A stretch of DNA of 64,000 nucleotides from assembly GCF_036227125.1 (NCBI RefSeq), contig NZ_CP109435.1, positions 496,001 through 560,000 on the forward strand, given 5' to 3'. The position numbers were made by a program, and so were the translations under genes. Below are positions 54,637 to 63,051 of this stretch, piece by piece. The notes beneath the pieces were generated by a model, which saw only the letters and a list, made by a program, of their open reading frames with translations, ran no database searches and was not told the DNA's origin. The number at the start of each line of letters is the position of its first letter. The stretch's first letter is position 1. This DNA comes from Streptomyces sp. NBC_01485. GTDB lineage: Bacteria; Actinomycetota; Actinomycetes; Streptomycetales; Streptomycetaceae.

Positions 54637-56256
54637 ATGAGCACGACACAGGCACCGCTCCGCTGGTACGGAAGCGGGTACCCGAGCGTCGATCCGGCCG
54701 GGATCCACCAGGTCCTCGCCCAGGTGGAGCAGCCCTGCTTCATCGTGGCCACGGCGCAGGGCGTCGGCGCGGCGGCCGGCGGCACGGCCGCCGCGGGCGG
54801 GGAGGGGCCGGGGGTGCTGGCCGCCGCCCCGGCCCTGCCCCCGCACCGGCTGGGCTCCGCCGGTTTCCGCGCCGCGCACGGCGTGCGGCAGTCCTACATG
54901 GCCGGTGCGATGGCCGGCGGCATCGCCTCCGCCGACCTGGTGATCGCCCTGGCCCGGCAGGGCTTCCTCGCCTCCTTCGGCGCGGCCGGCCTGCTGCCGC
55001 AGACCATCGAGAAGGCGCTGGCCCGGTTCGCCGCCGAGATCCCCGGGCTGCCGTACGCCGTCAACCTGATCCACAGTCCCAGCGAGGAACGGCTGGAGCG
55101 GGAGGCGGTCGAGCTGTTCCTGCGGCACGGCGTGCGGTGCGTGGAGGCCTCCGCCTTCCTCGGTCTGACCCCGCACCTGGTCCGCTACCGGCTGGCCGGC
55201 CTGCGGCGGGACCCGGCGGGCCGGATCGTGGCCGATCACAAGGTGATCGCCAAGGTGTCGCGGAGCGAGACCGCCGAGCGGTTCATGCGCCCGGCGCCGA
55301 CCGCCATGGTCGACGCCCTGCTGCGGGACGGCCTGATCACCCAGGAGCAGGCGCGGCTCGCCCACCACCTGCCGCTCGCCGACGACATCACCGTGGAGGC
55401 GGACTCCGGCGGGCACACCGACCGCCGCCCGCTCCCGGCGCTCTTCCCGGTGATCCTGCGGCTGCGCGACCAGATCCAGCACGAGCACCGCTACGCCACC
55501 CCGATCCGGGTCGGCGCGGCCGGCGGCCTCGGTACGCCCACGGCCGTCGCCGCCGCCTTCACGATGGGCGCCGCGTACGTGGTGACCGGTTCGGTCAACC
55601 AGTCCTGCCTGGAGTCCGGTACCTCCCCCGCCGCCCGCCGGCTCCTGGCGCAGGCGGACGTCACGGACTGTGTGATGGCTCCGGCCGCCGACATGTTCGA
55701 GATGGGCGTGGAGCTCCAGGTCCTGCGCCGGGGCTCGATGTTCGCGATGCGGGCCCAGCAGCTCCACCGGCTCTACCAGGCGTACGACGGCATCGAGGCG
55801 CTGCCCGTCGAGGACCGTGAGCGGCTGGAGTCGCAGGTCTTCAAGCGCCCGCTGGAGGAGGTCTGGCAGGAGTGCGTCGAGTACTTCGGCAGGCGCGACC
55901 CGGACCAGTTGAGCCGGGCGGCCGGCAACCCCAAGCGGCGGATGGCGCTGGTGTTCCGCTGGTACCTGGGCATGGCCTCGCGCTGGGCGGTGACGGGGCA
56001 GGCGGACCGGACCGCCGACTACCAGATCTGGTGCGGCCCGGCGATGGGCAGTTTCAACGCCTGGGTGTCCGGCAGCTATCTCAAGACCCCGGAGAACAGG
56101 ACGGTGGCCGACGTGGCGCACCACCTGATGCGGGGCGCGGCCTTCCACACCCGGATCGCCCAACTGGCCACGGCGGGCGTGACCGTCCCGGCGTCCGCGG
56201 CGGACTACCGCCCGGTGCCGCTGGAGCTGCCCGCCCTCCTGGAGGCCGCCGGATGA
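54637..56256 (+). CDS. pfaD: PfaD-like FMN-dependent enoyl reductase
   Basis: 539 residues, nitronate-monooxygenase/2-nitropropane-dioxygenase TIM-barrel fold, as in the trans-acting enoyl reductase of PUFA synthases. FMN-site glycine run IRVGAAGGLGTPTAVAAAF and GAAYVVTGSVNQ; LPYAVNLIHSPSE and VEASAF earlier; the typical WCGPAMGSFNAWVSGSYL near the C-terminus. It would reduce selected enoyl intermediates on the PfaA carriers, setting how many double bonds remain. Its stop overlaps the first dehydrogenase gene (ATGA). Confidence 0.95.
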   Translation: MSTTQAPLRWYGSGYPSVDPAGIHQVLAQVEQPCFIVATAQGVGAAAGGTAAAGGEGPGVLAAAPALPPHRLGSAGFRAAHGVRQSYMAGAMAGGIASADLVIALARQGFLASFGAAGLLPQTIEKALARFAAEIPGLPYAVNLIHSPSEERLEREAVELFLRHGVRCVEASAFLGLTPHLVRYRLAGLRRDPAGRIVADHKVIAKVSRSETAERFMRPAPTAMVDALLRDGLITQEQARLAHHLPLADDITVEADSGGHTDRRPLPALFPVILRLRDQIQHEHRYATPIRVGAAGGLGTPTAVAAAFTMGAAYVVTGSVNQSCLESGTSPAARRLLAQADVTDCVMAPAADMFEMGVELQVLRRGSMFAMRAQQLHRLYQAYDGIEALPVEDRERLESQVFKRPLEEVWQECVEYFGRRDPDQLSRAAGNPKRRMALVFRWYLGMASRWAVTGQADRTADYQIWCGPAMGSFNAWVSGSYLKTPENRTVADVAHHLMRGAAFHTRIAQLATAGVTVPASAADYRPVPLELPALLEAAG

Positions 56257-57950
56257 ACGAGCTGACGCCCGAGGGCGTGGAGGAGCTGCTCGGCGACCCG
56301 GAGGACGCGGACAACCCGTACGGTTTCGCCGCCGCCGTCGCCCGGGACGAGGCCGACGCCCACCCCGACGAGCTGTGCCGCACGCTCGTCTCGGCGGGCT
56401 TCCACCTCAACTACCTGCCCAGGGAGTGGGGTGGCACCTTCGACTCCTTCGACCGCAGCATGACCCTGGTGCGCGCCGCGGCCCGCCGGGACGTGAACGT
56501 GATGCCGGGCACGATGTTCAGCATCATCGCGGCCACCTGCCTCCAACTGCACGGCAGTGAGGAGCAGCGCCGGCGGGTGGCGGAGATCCTGACCCGCGGC
56601 GGCTCGGTGGCGTTCGCCCTGACCGAGGCCGATCACGGCAGCGACCTGCTGGCGGGCGAGGTGCGGCTGGACGAGGACGGGCGGCTGCACGGCGAGAAGT
56701 GGATGGTCGGCAACGGCCTGCGCTGCGAGGCCGTGTACGTGGTGGCCCGCACCGGTCCGCGCGGACCGGGCGCGTTCTCCGCGTACCTGCTGGATCCCGA
56801 TGCCGAGGGACTGGTCCGCGAGGCCGCGCCGCGCAGCGGTGGCATGCGGGGCGTGGACACCGCGCGGCTGCGCTTCACCGGGCTGCCGGTGCCCGAGGAC
56901 GCCCTGGTGGGCAAGGTCGGCGAGGGGCTGGAGGTGGCCGTCCTCGCCCAGCAGGCCGTACGCCTGATGAGCATGGCGGGCAGCCTCGGCTGTGCGGACA
57001 GCGCGCTGCGCCTGGCCCTCGGCTTCGCCGCCGGGCGCCGCGTCGCCGGTGCGGTGCTGGCCGAAACACCTTACGTACGGCGGGAGTTGGCGGTCGCGTC
57101 GGCGGCGCTGCTGGCGGCGGACGCGGTGGCGCTGGCCGCCGCCCGGGGTGTGCACGTCGTGCCCGAGGTGTTCAGCGTGTGGGCGCTCGGCGCGAAGCAC
57201 GTGGTGGCGGAGGCCGGCGACGAGTTGGTACGGCGCTGCGCGACCGTGCTCGCCACCCGCGCGGTCCTGCGCGAACAGGCGCCGGGCGCCGGACTGTTCC
57301 AGAAGCTGCAGCGCGACACGGCGGTGGTCCGGGTCATCGACGCCAGTCCGCTGGCCAACCTGCGCGCGTACGCGGCCCAGATCCCCACCCTGGCCGGCCG
57401 CGCCGAGGTGCCGGACCCGGACACCCTGCACCGGATCTTCGCCCTCGACGCCGAGCTGCCGCCGTACGAGCCGACCAGGCTGGACCTGGTCGCCCGGGGC
57501 GCGGACCCGGTGCTCGCCGGACTGCCCGGCACGGCCGACGCCGTCCGCACCCACCTCGGCGGCGATCCGGCGGCCGGGCTCGTGCGCCGGCTGGCCGACG
57601 CCGTCGCCGCGCTCGGCCCCGAGGCCGGTGCGCTGCGGCAGCGCGGCGCGGACCCCAACGCGCTGGTGGACCTGGCCGAGCGGTACGCCTGGCTGCACGC
57701 GGGCGCCGTGTGCGTCCACCTGTGGTGGGCGAACCGGCACCGGCCGCTGTACGGCGGCGAGGCGGGCGCGTCCGGCTGGCTGCGGGCGGTGCTGGCCTTC
57801 CTGCTCGCCCGCGCCGACGGCGTCGACCCGCGCCGGCACGGCCCCGACCTGCTGCCCGCCGTCGACGTCGTGTCCGCGCTGCGCGAGCGCGGCCTGCTGT
57901 TCACCGCCGCCCCGGTGCGGTTGGCGGACGAGTCCCGAGGAGAGCGCTGA
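56253..57950 (+). CDS. Acyl-CoA-dehydrogenase-like flavoprotein 1, long form
   Basis: 565 residues, against about 380-400 for usual acyl-CoA dehydrogenases. N-terminal helical domain, FAD/substrate middle domain with FALTEADHGSDLLAG and GEKWMVGNG, helical C-terminal domain, then an extra about 180 residues (after LANLRAYAAQIPTL) that I do not recognise. Translationally coupled to PfaD-like and to the next, related gene. Likely acts on carrier-bound acyl chains to add a double bond (inference). Confidence 0.85.
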   Translation: MNELTPEGVEELLGDPEDADNPYGFAAAVARDEADAHPDELCRTLVSAGFHLNYLPREWGGTFDSFDRSMTLVRAAARRDVNVMPGTMFSIIAATCLQLHGSEEQRRRVAEILTRGGSVAFALTEADHGSDLLAGEVRLDEDGRLHGEKWMVGNGLRCEAVYVVARTGPRGPGAFSAYLLDPDAEGLVREAAPRSGGMRGVDTARLRFTGLPVPEDALVGKVGEGLEVAVLAQQAVRLMSMAGSLGCADSALRLALGFAAGRRVAGAVLAETPYVRRELAVASAALLAADAVALAAARGVHVVPEVFSVWALGAKHVVAEAGDELVRRCATVLATRAVLREQAPGAGLFQKLQRDTAVVRVIDASPLANLRAYAAQIPTLAGRAEVPDPDTLHRIFALDAELPPYEPTRLDLVARGADPVLAGLPGTADAVRTHLGGDPAAGLVRRLADAVAALGPEAGALRQRGADPNALVDLAERYAWLHAGAVCVHLWWANRHRPLYGGEAGASGWLRAVLAFLLARADGVDPRRHGPDLLPAVDVVSALRERGLLFTAAPVRLADESRGER

Positions 57951-59755
57951 TGCCCAAGGCCGATCTGACCGAGCTGGCGGTGCGTCTCGAGGAACACCTC
58001 GGCGACCCGCACGACCCGGGCAGCCGGATGTCGTACCGCACGATCCTGGAGTACGACGAGCGCGAGACGTACCCGTACGACTTCGTGGGCGCGCTGCGCG
58101 CCTGGGGCGTCCCCGAGTACGCCCTGCCCGGCGAGCAGGGCGGCAGGGCGGGGGACGTCGAGGCGGAGTTCAACCTGCTGCGCCTGGTCGCCCGCCGCGA
58201 TCCGACCACCGCCACCGCCCTGGTCATCACCAACCTCGGCTTCATGCCGCTCTGGGTGGCCGGCACGGACGAGCAGAAGCGCCGGATGGTGAAGGACATC
58301 CTGCACGGCTACCGGCTGTCCTGGGGGCTGTCGGAGCGGGCCTACGGCAGTGACCTGCTGGCCAACGCGATGACCGCCGAACGGGTCGACGGCGGCTATC
58401 TGGTGACCGGCGAGAAGTGGCTGATCGGCAACGCCACCTGGTCCGACGGGATGACCGCGCTCGTCCGCACGGGCGAGCGCGGCGGCCCGGCCGACTTCTC
58501 GCTCTTCGTCCTGGACAAGCGGACCGCGCCGGTCGGGACGGTGGAGGAGCTGCCCCGGGAGCGGCTGCACGGGCTGCGCGGCATGGACATCAGCGGTCTG
58601 CGGGTGGAGAAGCTGTTCGTCCCCGAGTCGGCCCGCATCGGTGCCGAGGGGCAGGGGCTGGAGATCGCCCTCAAGGCCACCCAGATCGCCCGCGCGCAGA
58701 TCAGCGGCATGGCCATGTCGGCCGTCGACACCGGGCTGCGGCTGACCCTGGACTTCACCGAGGGCCGGATCCTGTTCGGCCGGCCGGTCAGCGACATCCC
58801 CTACAGCCGGCGTCAGATCACCGAGTGCTTCGCCGACCTGATGGTCGCCGACGCGGTCAGTCTCGGCGCCGTGCGCGCCCTCCAGGTGACGCCCGAGCAG
58901 ATCAGCATCGGTTCGTCGGTGGTCAAGTACTTCGTGCCGACACTGATGGAACGCAGCATGTCGCAGTTGTCGGTCGTGCTGGGCGCGCGCTTCTTCCTGC
59001 GCGGCCACCCGCACTACGGCGTGTTCCAGAAGCTGCTGCGCGACCTGCTGGTGGCCAACTTCGCCGACGGCAACACGGTGGTGAACCTGCGCAACCTCGG
59101 ACAGCAGTTGCGGTCCCTGCTCGCGACGGCGACGACCACGCCGGCCGACGACGGCCTGCGCCGCACCGCGCGGGAACGGGCCGCCGTCCTGTACGGCATC
59201 ACCCGGTCCATGCCGACGTACGAGCCGTGGCGGCAGGAGCTGTCCAGCCGGGGCCGGGACGACACCGTGCTCGCGGCGCCCGACGCCATCGCCAGGCTGC
59301 GTGCTCTCGCGCAGGAGCGCAAGGAGGAGGACGACGAGCGCGCCCGGCTGCTGCGCGCCGCCGGCGTGGCCACGGAGCTGCTCGACCACGCCGGCTCCCT
59401 CGCCACCCGCTGCGAGGAACTGCGCTCCCGGCTGGGCCGCGAGTTCGGCCAGTGCGCCGAGCTGTTCGACCTGGCCAAGGAGTACTGCCTGGTGCACGCC
59501 GCCGCCGCGTGCGTCCTGACGTTCGTCCACTCGCACGGGGCGATGGAGGAGCCGCTGCCCAGCGGTGCGCTGCTGCTGCTCCAGCTCGAACGGCTGCGCA
59601 GGCATCTGCGTCCGCACGAGGCGGTCACCGACGCGGGCGACATCGACGAGGTGATGCGGGTGCTGCGCCGTCTGCACCAGGGCGACCGGCTGTTCTCGTA
59701 CTGGCAGTTCCCGCTCGCGCCCCGCACGGTCGACCAGGCCGCCGCCCGCCACTGA
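57950..59755 (+). CDS. Acyl-CoA-dehydrogenase-like flavoprotein 2, long form
   Basis: 601 residues, same extended layout as its neighbour: SWGLSERAYGSDLLAN (flavin contact), GEKWLIGNA, RLHGLRGMDISGLRV, QGLEIALKATQIARAQISG, then VVNLRNLGQQLRSLL and a long C-terminal helical extension. Start and previous stop share one base (TGATG). Two related but diverged copies suggest a heteromeric enzyme or two successive desaturations. Confidence 0.87.
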   Translation: MPKADLTELAVRLEEHLGDPHDPGSRMSYRTILEYDERETYPYDFVGALRAWGVPEYALPGEQGGRAGDVEAEFNLLRLVARRDPTTATALVITNLGFMPLWVAGTDEQKRRMVKDILHGYRLSWGLSERAYGSDLLANAMTAERVDGGYLVTGEKWLIGNATWSDGMTALVRTGERGGPADFSLFVLDKRTAPVGTVEELPRERLHGLRGMDISGLRVEKLFVPESARIGAEGQGLEIALKATQIARAQISGMAMSAVDTGLRLTLDFTEGRILFGRPVSDIPYSRRQITECFADLMVADAVSLGAVRALQVTPEQISIGSSVVKYFVPTLMERSMSQLSVVLGARFFLRGHPHYGVFQKLLRDLLVANFADGNTVVNLRNLGQQLRSLLATATTTPADDGLRRTARERAAVLYGITRSMPTYEPWRQELSSRGRDDTVLAAPDAIARLRALAQERKEEDDERARLLRAAGVATELLDHAGSLATRCEELRSRLGREFGQCAELFDLAKEYCLVHAAAACVLTFVHSHGAMEEPLPSGALLLLQLERLRRHLRPHEAVTDAGDIDEVMRVLRRLHQGDRLFSYWQFPLAPRTVDQAAARH

Positions 59756-59789
59756 GACCGGGCCGACGGAGGCGACGAAGGAGTACGCC

Positions 59790-60551
59790 GTGAACGATCC
59801 GCGGGCGGTGGACCTGTGGACGCTGCCCGAGGACCGGGTTCAGGAGCTGGCCTCGGGCATGGGCGGCCTGGTCCTGCTCACCCCGGACGAACGCGCACGC
59901 CACCACAGGCTGCGCGCCGGATGCCGCCGCCGCTTCCTGGGCGGGCGCCTGCTGTGCCGGCTGGCGCTCAGCGCCCGTACCGGACTGCCGCCCGCCACCT
60001 GGCGGTTCGTCCGCACCGGGCACGGGCGGCCGGAACTCGCCGCGGACCACGACGGGCTGCGCTTCAACGTGTCCCACACCGACGGCCTGATCGTCTGTGC
60101 GGTGGTCCGGGGGCGTGGCTGCGGAGTGGACGTGGAGCGCGTCCCCTTCGACGACGACAAGGCGACGCGGCTGAACGCCTTGCTCGACGGTCCGTCCGAC
60201 GCCGAAGCCGAAGCGCGAGCCGACGCCGATGCCCGGGGCCTCGGTGTCGCCGTGAGCGAGCGGTGGGTGCTGACGGAGGCGTACCTCAAAGGGCTCGGCG
60301 TCGGACTGGCGGACGGCCTGCCGGATCTCGCCTTCCGACGGCACGGCGACGGACGGTTCACCGTCACCGACCACCTCCGCCCGGCCCTGGCGGCCCGCTG
60401 GGAACTCGCCCTGCTGCGCCCGTCCCCGCACCACCTCGTGGCCGTCGCGACCGAGGACGGCGGCCCCCTGCGCTGGCGCCCCGTACCACCCATGCACCCC
60501 ATGCACCCCATGCACCGCATACAACCCGTGCAAGCCACCCCCTACAGGTAA
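59790..60551 (+). CDS. Sfp-type 4'-phosphopantetheinyl transferase
   Basis: 253 residues. Motifs P1-P3 are visible: FNVSHTDGLIVCAV, GVDVE (Mg-binding acidic pair) and ERWVLTEAYLKGLG (usual WxxKEAxxK pattern, with Thr for Lys). Would activate the three PfaA carriers and the free ACP. The C-terminal tail has a MHP-MHP-MHR repeat from three 9-bp copies. GTG 59790 follows GAAGGAG. Confidence 0.93.
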   Translation: MNDPRAVDLWTLPEDRVQELASGMGGLVLLTPDERARHHRLRAGCRRRFLGGRLLCRLALSARTGLPPATWRFVRTGHGRPELAADHDGLRFNVSHTDGLIVCAVVRGRGCGVDVERVPFDDDKATRLNALLDGPSDAEAEARADADARGLGVAVSERWVLTEAYLKGLGVGLADGLPDLAFRRHGDGRFTVTDHLRPALAARWELALLRPSPHHLVAVATEDGGPLRWRPVPPMHPMHPMHRIQPVQATPYR

Positions 60552-60560
60552 GGACCTCCC

Positions 60561-61874
60561 ATGTCCCAGCACGCACCCCTCGACATCGCCGTGATCGGCT
60601 CCGGCCCCTCCGGTCTGTCCGCCGCCTACCATCTGCGCGACCGGGCCCGGATCACCGTCTTCGAGCGCGAGAACCGGCCCGGCGGCCACGCCAACACGGT
60701 GGAGGTCGAGGAGAACGGCCGGGTGATCGGCCTGGACACGGCCTTCATCGTCTTCAACCGGCGCTTCTACCCGCGCCTGTGCGGCTTCTTCGACGAGGTC
60801 GGCGTCGAGACCGTCGCCCACCCGGGCGGCTTCACCTTCTTCGACCTCGACAGCGGCCTGGAGTTCGGCACGGACGAGCTGGAGATGGACGAGGCCGCGA
60901 TCGAGGCGCGGTACGCCGAGCAGTACCCCGGGTTCCCGAACGTCTGGCGGGAGGTGCGCCGCTTCCACGAGGAGAGCCGGCGGGACTTCGTCCGCGGCCG
61001 GGCGAACATGTCGCTGGGCGCGTACCTCGACCAGTGCGGATACAGCGAGGAGTTCCGCCACTCGTACCTGATCATGCTGTGCTCCGCCGTCTGGTCGGTG
61101 CCGGCCGAGCTGGTGTGGGAGATGCCGGCGGCCACGGTGATCGCGTTCTTCGTCGGCCACGACGAGGGCGGCCTCGGGGGCCGCCGGGTGGACTGGCGGA
61201 CGGTGGGCGGCGGCTCGATCTCCTACGTCCGCAAGCTGCTCGCCGAGGTCGGTCCCGACCTGCGCGTCTGCGCCCCCGCCACGGCCGTCCGGCAGGAGGC
61301 GGACGGGGTCTTCGTGACCACGGCGTCCGGCACGGAAAGGTTCGACTACGCGGTCCTGGCCACGCACGCCGACGAGGCGTTCGCCCTGCTGGAGAACCCG
61401 ACCGACGCGCAGCGGGCGGCCGTGGAAGGGATCCGCTACAGCAGCTCCAAGGTGGTGCTGCACACGGACCCGTCGCTGATGCCCACCGCCCGCGAGGGCT
61501 GGCTGGCCTGGAACTACGGCAAGGTCCAGGAGGACGGCGAGACCCGCTGCTTCATCACGTACTACCTGAACAAGCTGCAGGACCTCACGGCCGACCAGGA
61601 CTACTTCGTCACCCTCGACCCGCCCCGCCCGGTCGACCCCGAGACGGTCATCGCCGAGTTCGACTACACCCACCCGGTCATCGACATGGCGCTGCGCGAG
61701 CGGCAGTCCGTGATCTACCAGGCCAACGAGGGGACCCGGGTGAAGCTGGCCGGCTCGTACTTCCACTCCAGGCAGCAGGGCCCGGACCTGATCGGCTCCC
61801 ACGAGGCCGCGTTCTCGTCCGGCGCGGACGCGGCGGCCCAACTTCTGCGGGAGCTGGGCAACTTGGGCGACTAG
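60561..61874 (+). CDS. FAD-dependent oxidoreductase, COG2907/amine-oxidase type, possible lipid desaturase
   Basis: 437 residues. Dinucleotide fold IAVIGSGPSGLSAAYHL with FERENRPGGHANTV, then DTAFIVFNRRFYP and VGGGSISYVRKLL, and the C-terminal FAD contact VKLAGSYFHSRQQG. This is the group often found next to cyclopropane-fatty-acid synthase and DUF1365 genes and related to phytoene-desaturase-like enzymes. Here it follows the PPTase by 9 bp, so it is probably part of the operon and acts on the acyl product (inference). Confidence 0.87.
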   Translation: MSQHAPLDIAVIGSGPSGLSAAYHLRDRARITVFERENRPGGHANTVEVEENGRVIGLDTAFIVFNRRFYPRLCGFFDEVGVETVAHPGGFTFFDLDSGLEFGTDELEMDEAAIEARYAEQYPGFPNVWREVRRFHEESRRDFVRGRANMSLGAYLDQCGYSEEFRHSYLIMLCSAVWSVPAELVWEMPAATVIAFFVGHDEGGLGGRRVDWRTVGGGSISYVRKLLAEVGPDLRVCAPATAVRQEADGVFVTTASGTERFDYAVLATHADEAFALLENPTDAQRAAVEGIRYSSSKVVLHTDPSLMPTAREGWLAWNYGKVQEDGETRCFITYYLNKLQDLTADQDYFVTLDPPRPVDPETVIAEFDYTHPVIDMALRERQSVIYQANEGTRVKLAGSYFHSRQQGPDLIGSHEAAFSSGADAAAQLLRELGNLGD

Positions 61875-61890
61875 CAGCGACGAGCGGCGA

Positions 61891-62508
61891 CTAGGGAGTG
61901 TGCCGGTGGGCCGACTCGTTCTCCTGGGCCATGCGCCTGAGTGCCATCAGGGCGGGTTCCAGGAGGACGGTCAGCAGCAGGGCCCGTTCGGCCGCCTCCA
62001 ACGGGTCGGTGAGGCCGTCGAGTTGGTCGAGGTCGAGGACGGCGGTGCGCTCGGCGAGGTGCGCGTACGGCAGCAGGGTGCGCCAGTCCAGCGGGACGCC
62101 TAGGGAGCGCAGCGAGGACAGGGTCTCGGCGAGGGTGGCGCGGGCGGGCGCCGACTCGTGCACGTGCCACCCCAACTCCTTGACGAGCTCCGCCACTTCG
62201 GCCGCCGCCGGGGCCTCCTCGGCGGGTTCCCCGTCCACCCGGAGGGAGCCCAGGGCGAGGCCGAGCAGGCGATGGGTGTCGCCGCTGTGCTCGGCGAGGG
62301 CGTCCAGCACCTCACGGGTGGTGCTGACGGACAGCCCGCGCACCCCGGTCAGCGCGCGGATCAGGCGCAGCCGGCGCAGGTGCTGGTCGTCGTACTCGGC
62401 CTGGGTGGCCGACGTCTGCCGGCCGGGCTGGAGCAGGCCCTCGCGGAGGTAGTACTTGATCGTCGTCACGGAGACCCCACTGCGGCGGCTCAGTTCGGAG
62501 ATGCGCAT
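61891..62508 (-). CDS. MerR-family transcriptional regulator
   Basis: 205 residues. DNA-binding domain MRISELSRRSGVSVTTIKYYLREGLL, then the dimerisation helix and a ligand domain of unknown specificity. ATG 62508 follows GGAG with a 9-nt spacing and starts at the usual family N-terminus, although the frame opens 22 codons earlier within the operator. Convergent with the oxidoreductase gene and divergent from the DUF3291 and MFS genes, which it probably controls. Confidence 0.92.
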   Translation of the reverse strand: MRISELSRRSGVSVTTIKYYLREGLLQPGRQTSATQAEYDDQHLRRLRLIRALTGVRGLSVSTTREVLDALAEHSGDTHRLLGLALGSLRVDGEPAEEAPAAAEVAELVKELGWHVHESAPARATLAETLSSLRSLGVPLDWRTLLPYAHLAERTAVLDLDQLDGLTDPLEAAERALLLTVLLEPALMALRRMAQENESAHRHTP

Positions 62509-62532
62509 TCGGTTCGACTCCGCTCTAGAAAC

Positions 62533-62573
62533 TGGATACCTCCACTGTCTAACATGGATAGTAGAGGTATCCA
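62533..62573. promoter_or_regulatory. MerR-type operator, 41-bp palindrome
   Basis: Perfect 10-bp outer arms TGGATACCTC and GAGGTATCCA, with partial inner symmetry ACTgTC/GAtAGT. Lies midway between the MerR and DUF3291 starts, as expected for a regulator twisting a long-spacer promoter. Confidence 0.8.
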
Positions 62574-62610
62574 ATATTCCCTCGCGTCTTCGGAGAGAAG
62601 GCCCTCAGCC

Positions 62611-63012
62611 ATGCCCACCCTGCGCTGGACCACAGTCAGCACCCCCGCACCGGACACCGAGGCGTTCGTCATGGCGTCCCGGCTGGAGGTCCGCTCGCTC
62701 AAGGACGTGCCGCGTTTCTTCCTGAAGTCGCTGGCCGCGTGGAAGCAGGTCTCCGGCGCGCCGGGGGCGTACGGCGCCTCTCTGATCGCCCAGCCCCTCA
62801 AGCGCACCTTCTGGACCCTGTCGGCCTGGGAGGACAAGGACGCGCTCTACCGGTACGCGAAGACCGAGCCGCACCGGTCGATCATGAACGGCCTGCGGCC
62901 CACCATGAAGGACTCGGTCTTCACCTTCTGGCAGGTCCCGGCGGCCGGCCTGCCCATCGACTGGACGGACGCCCGGCGCCGTCTCGCCGAGCAGGAACAC
63001 ACCGGCGCCTGA
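62611..63012 (+). CDS. DUF3291-type small monooxygenase-like protein
   Basis: 133 residues, dimeric alpha-beta barrel appearance: FVMASRLEVRSLKDVPRFFL, FWTLSAWEDKDALYRYAK, HRSIMNGL, then SVFTFWQV. DUF3291 family; members are related in fold to antibiotic-biosynthesis monooxygenases, but the function is not established. ATG 62611 follows GGAGAGAAGG. Just before the MFS exporter gene. Confidence 0.8.
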   Translation: MPTLRWTTVSTPAPDTEAFVMASRLEVRSLKDVPRFFLKSLAAWKQVSGAPGAYGASLIAQPLKRTFWTLSAWEDKDALYRYAKTEPHRSIMNGLRPTMKDSVFTFWQVPAAGLPIDWTDARRRLAEQEHTGA

Positions 63013-63051
63013 AACCCCACGTCCATCCCACGCCTGAGAGAGACCCCCACC

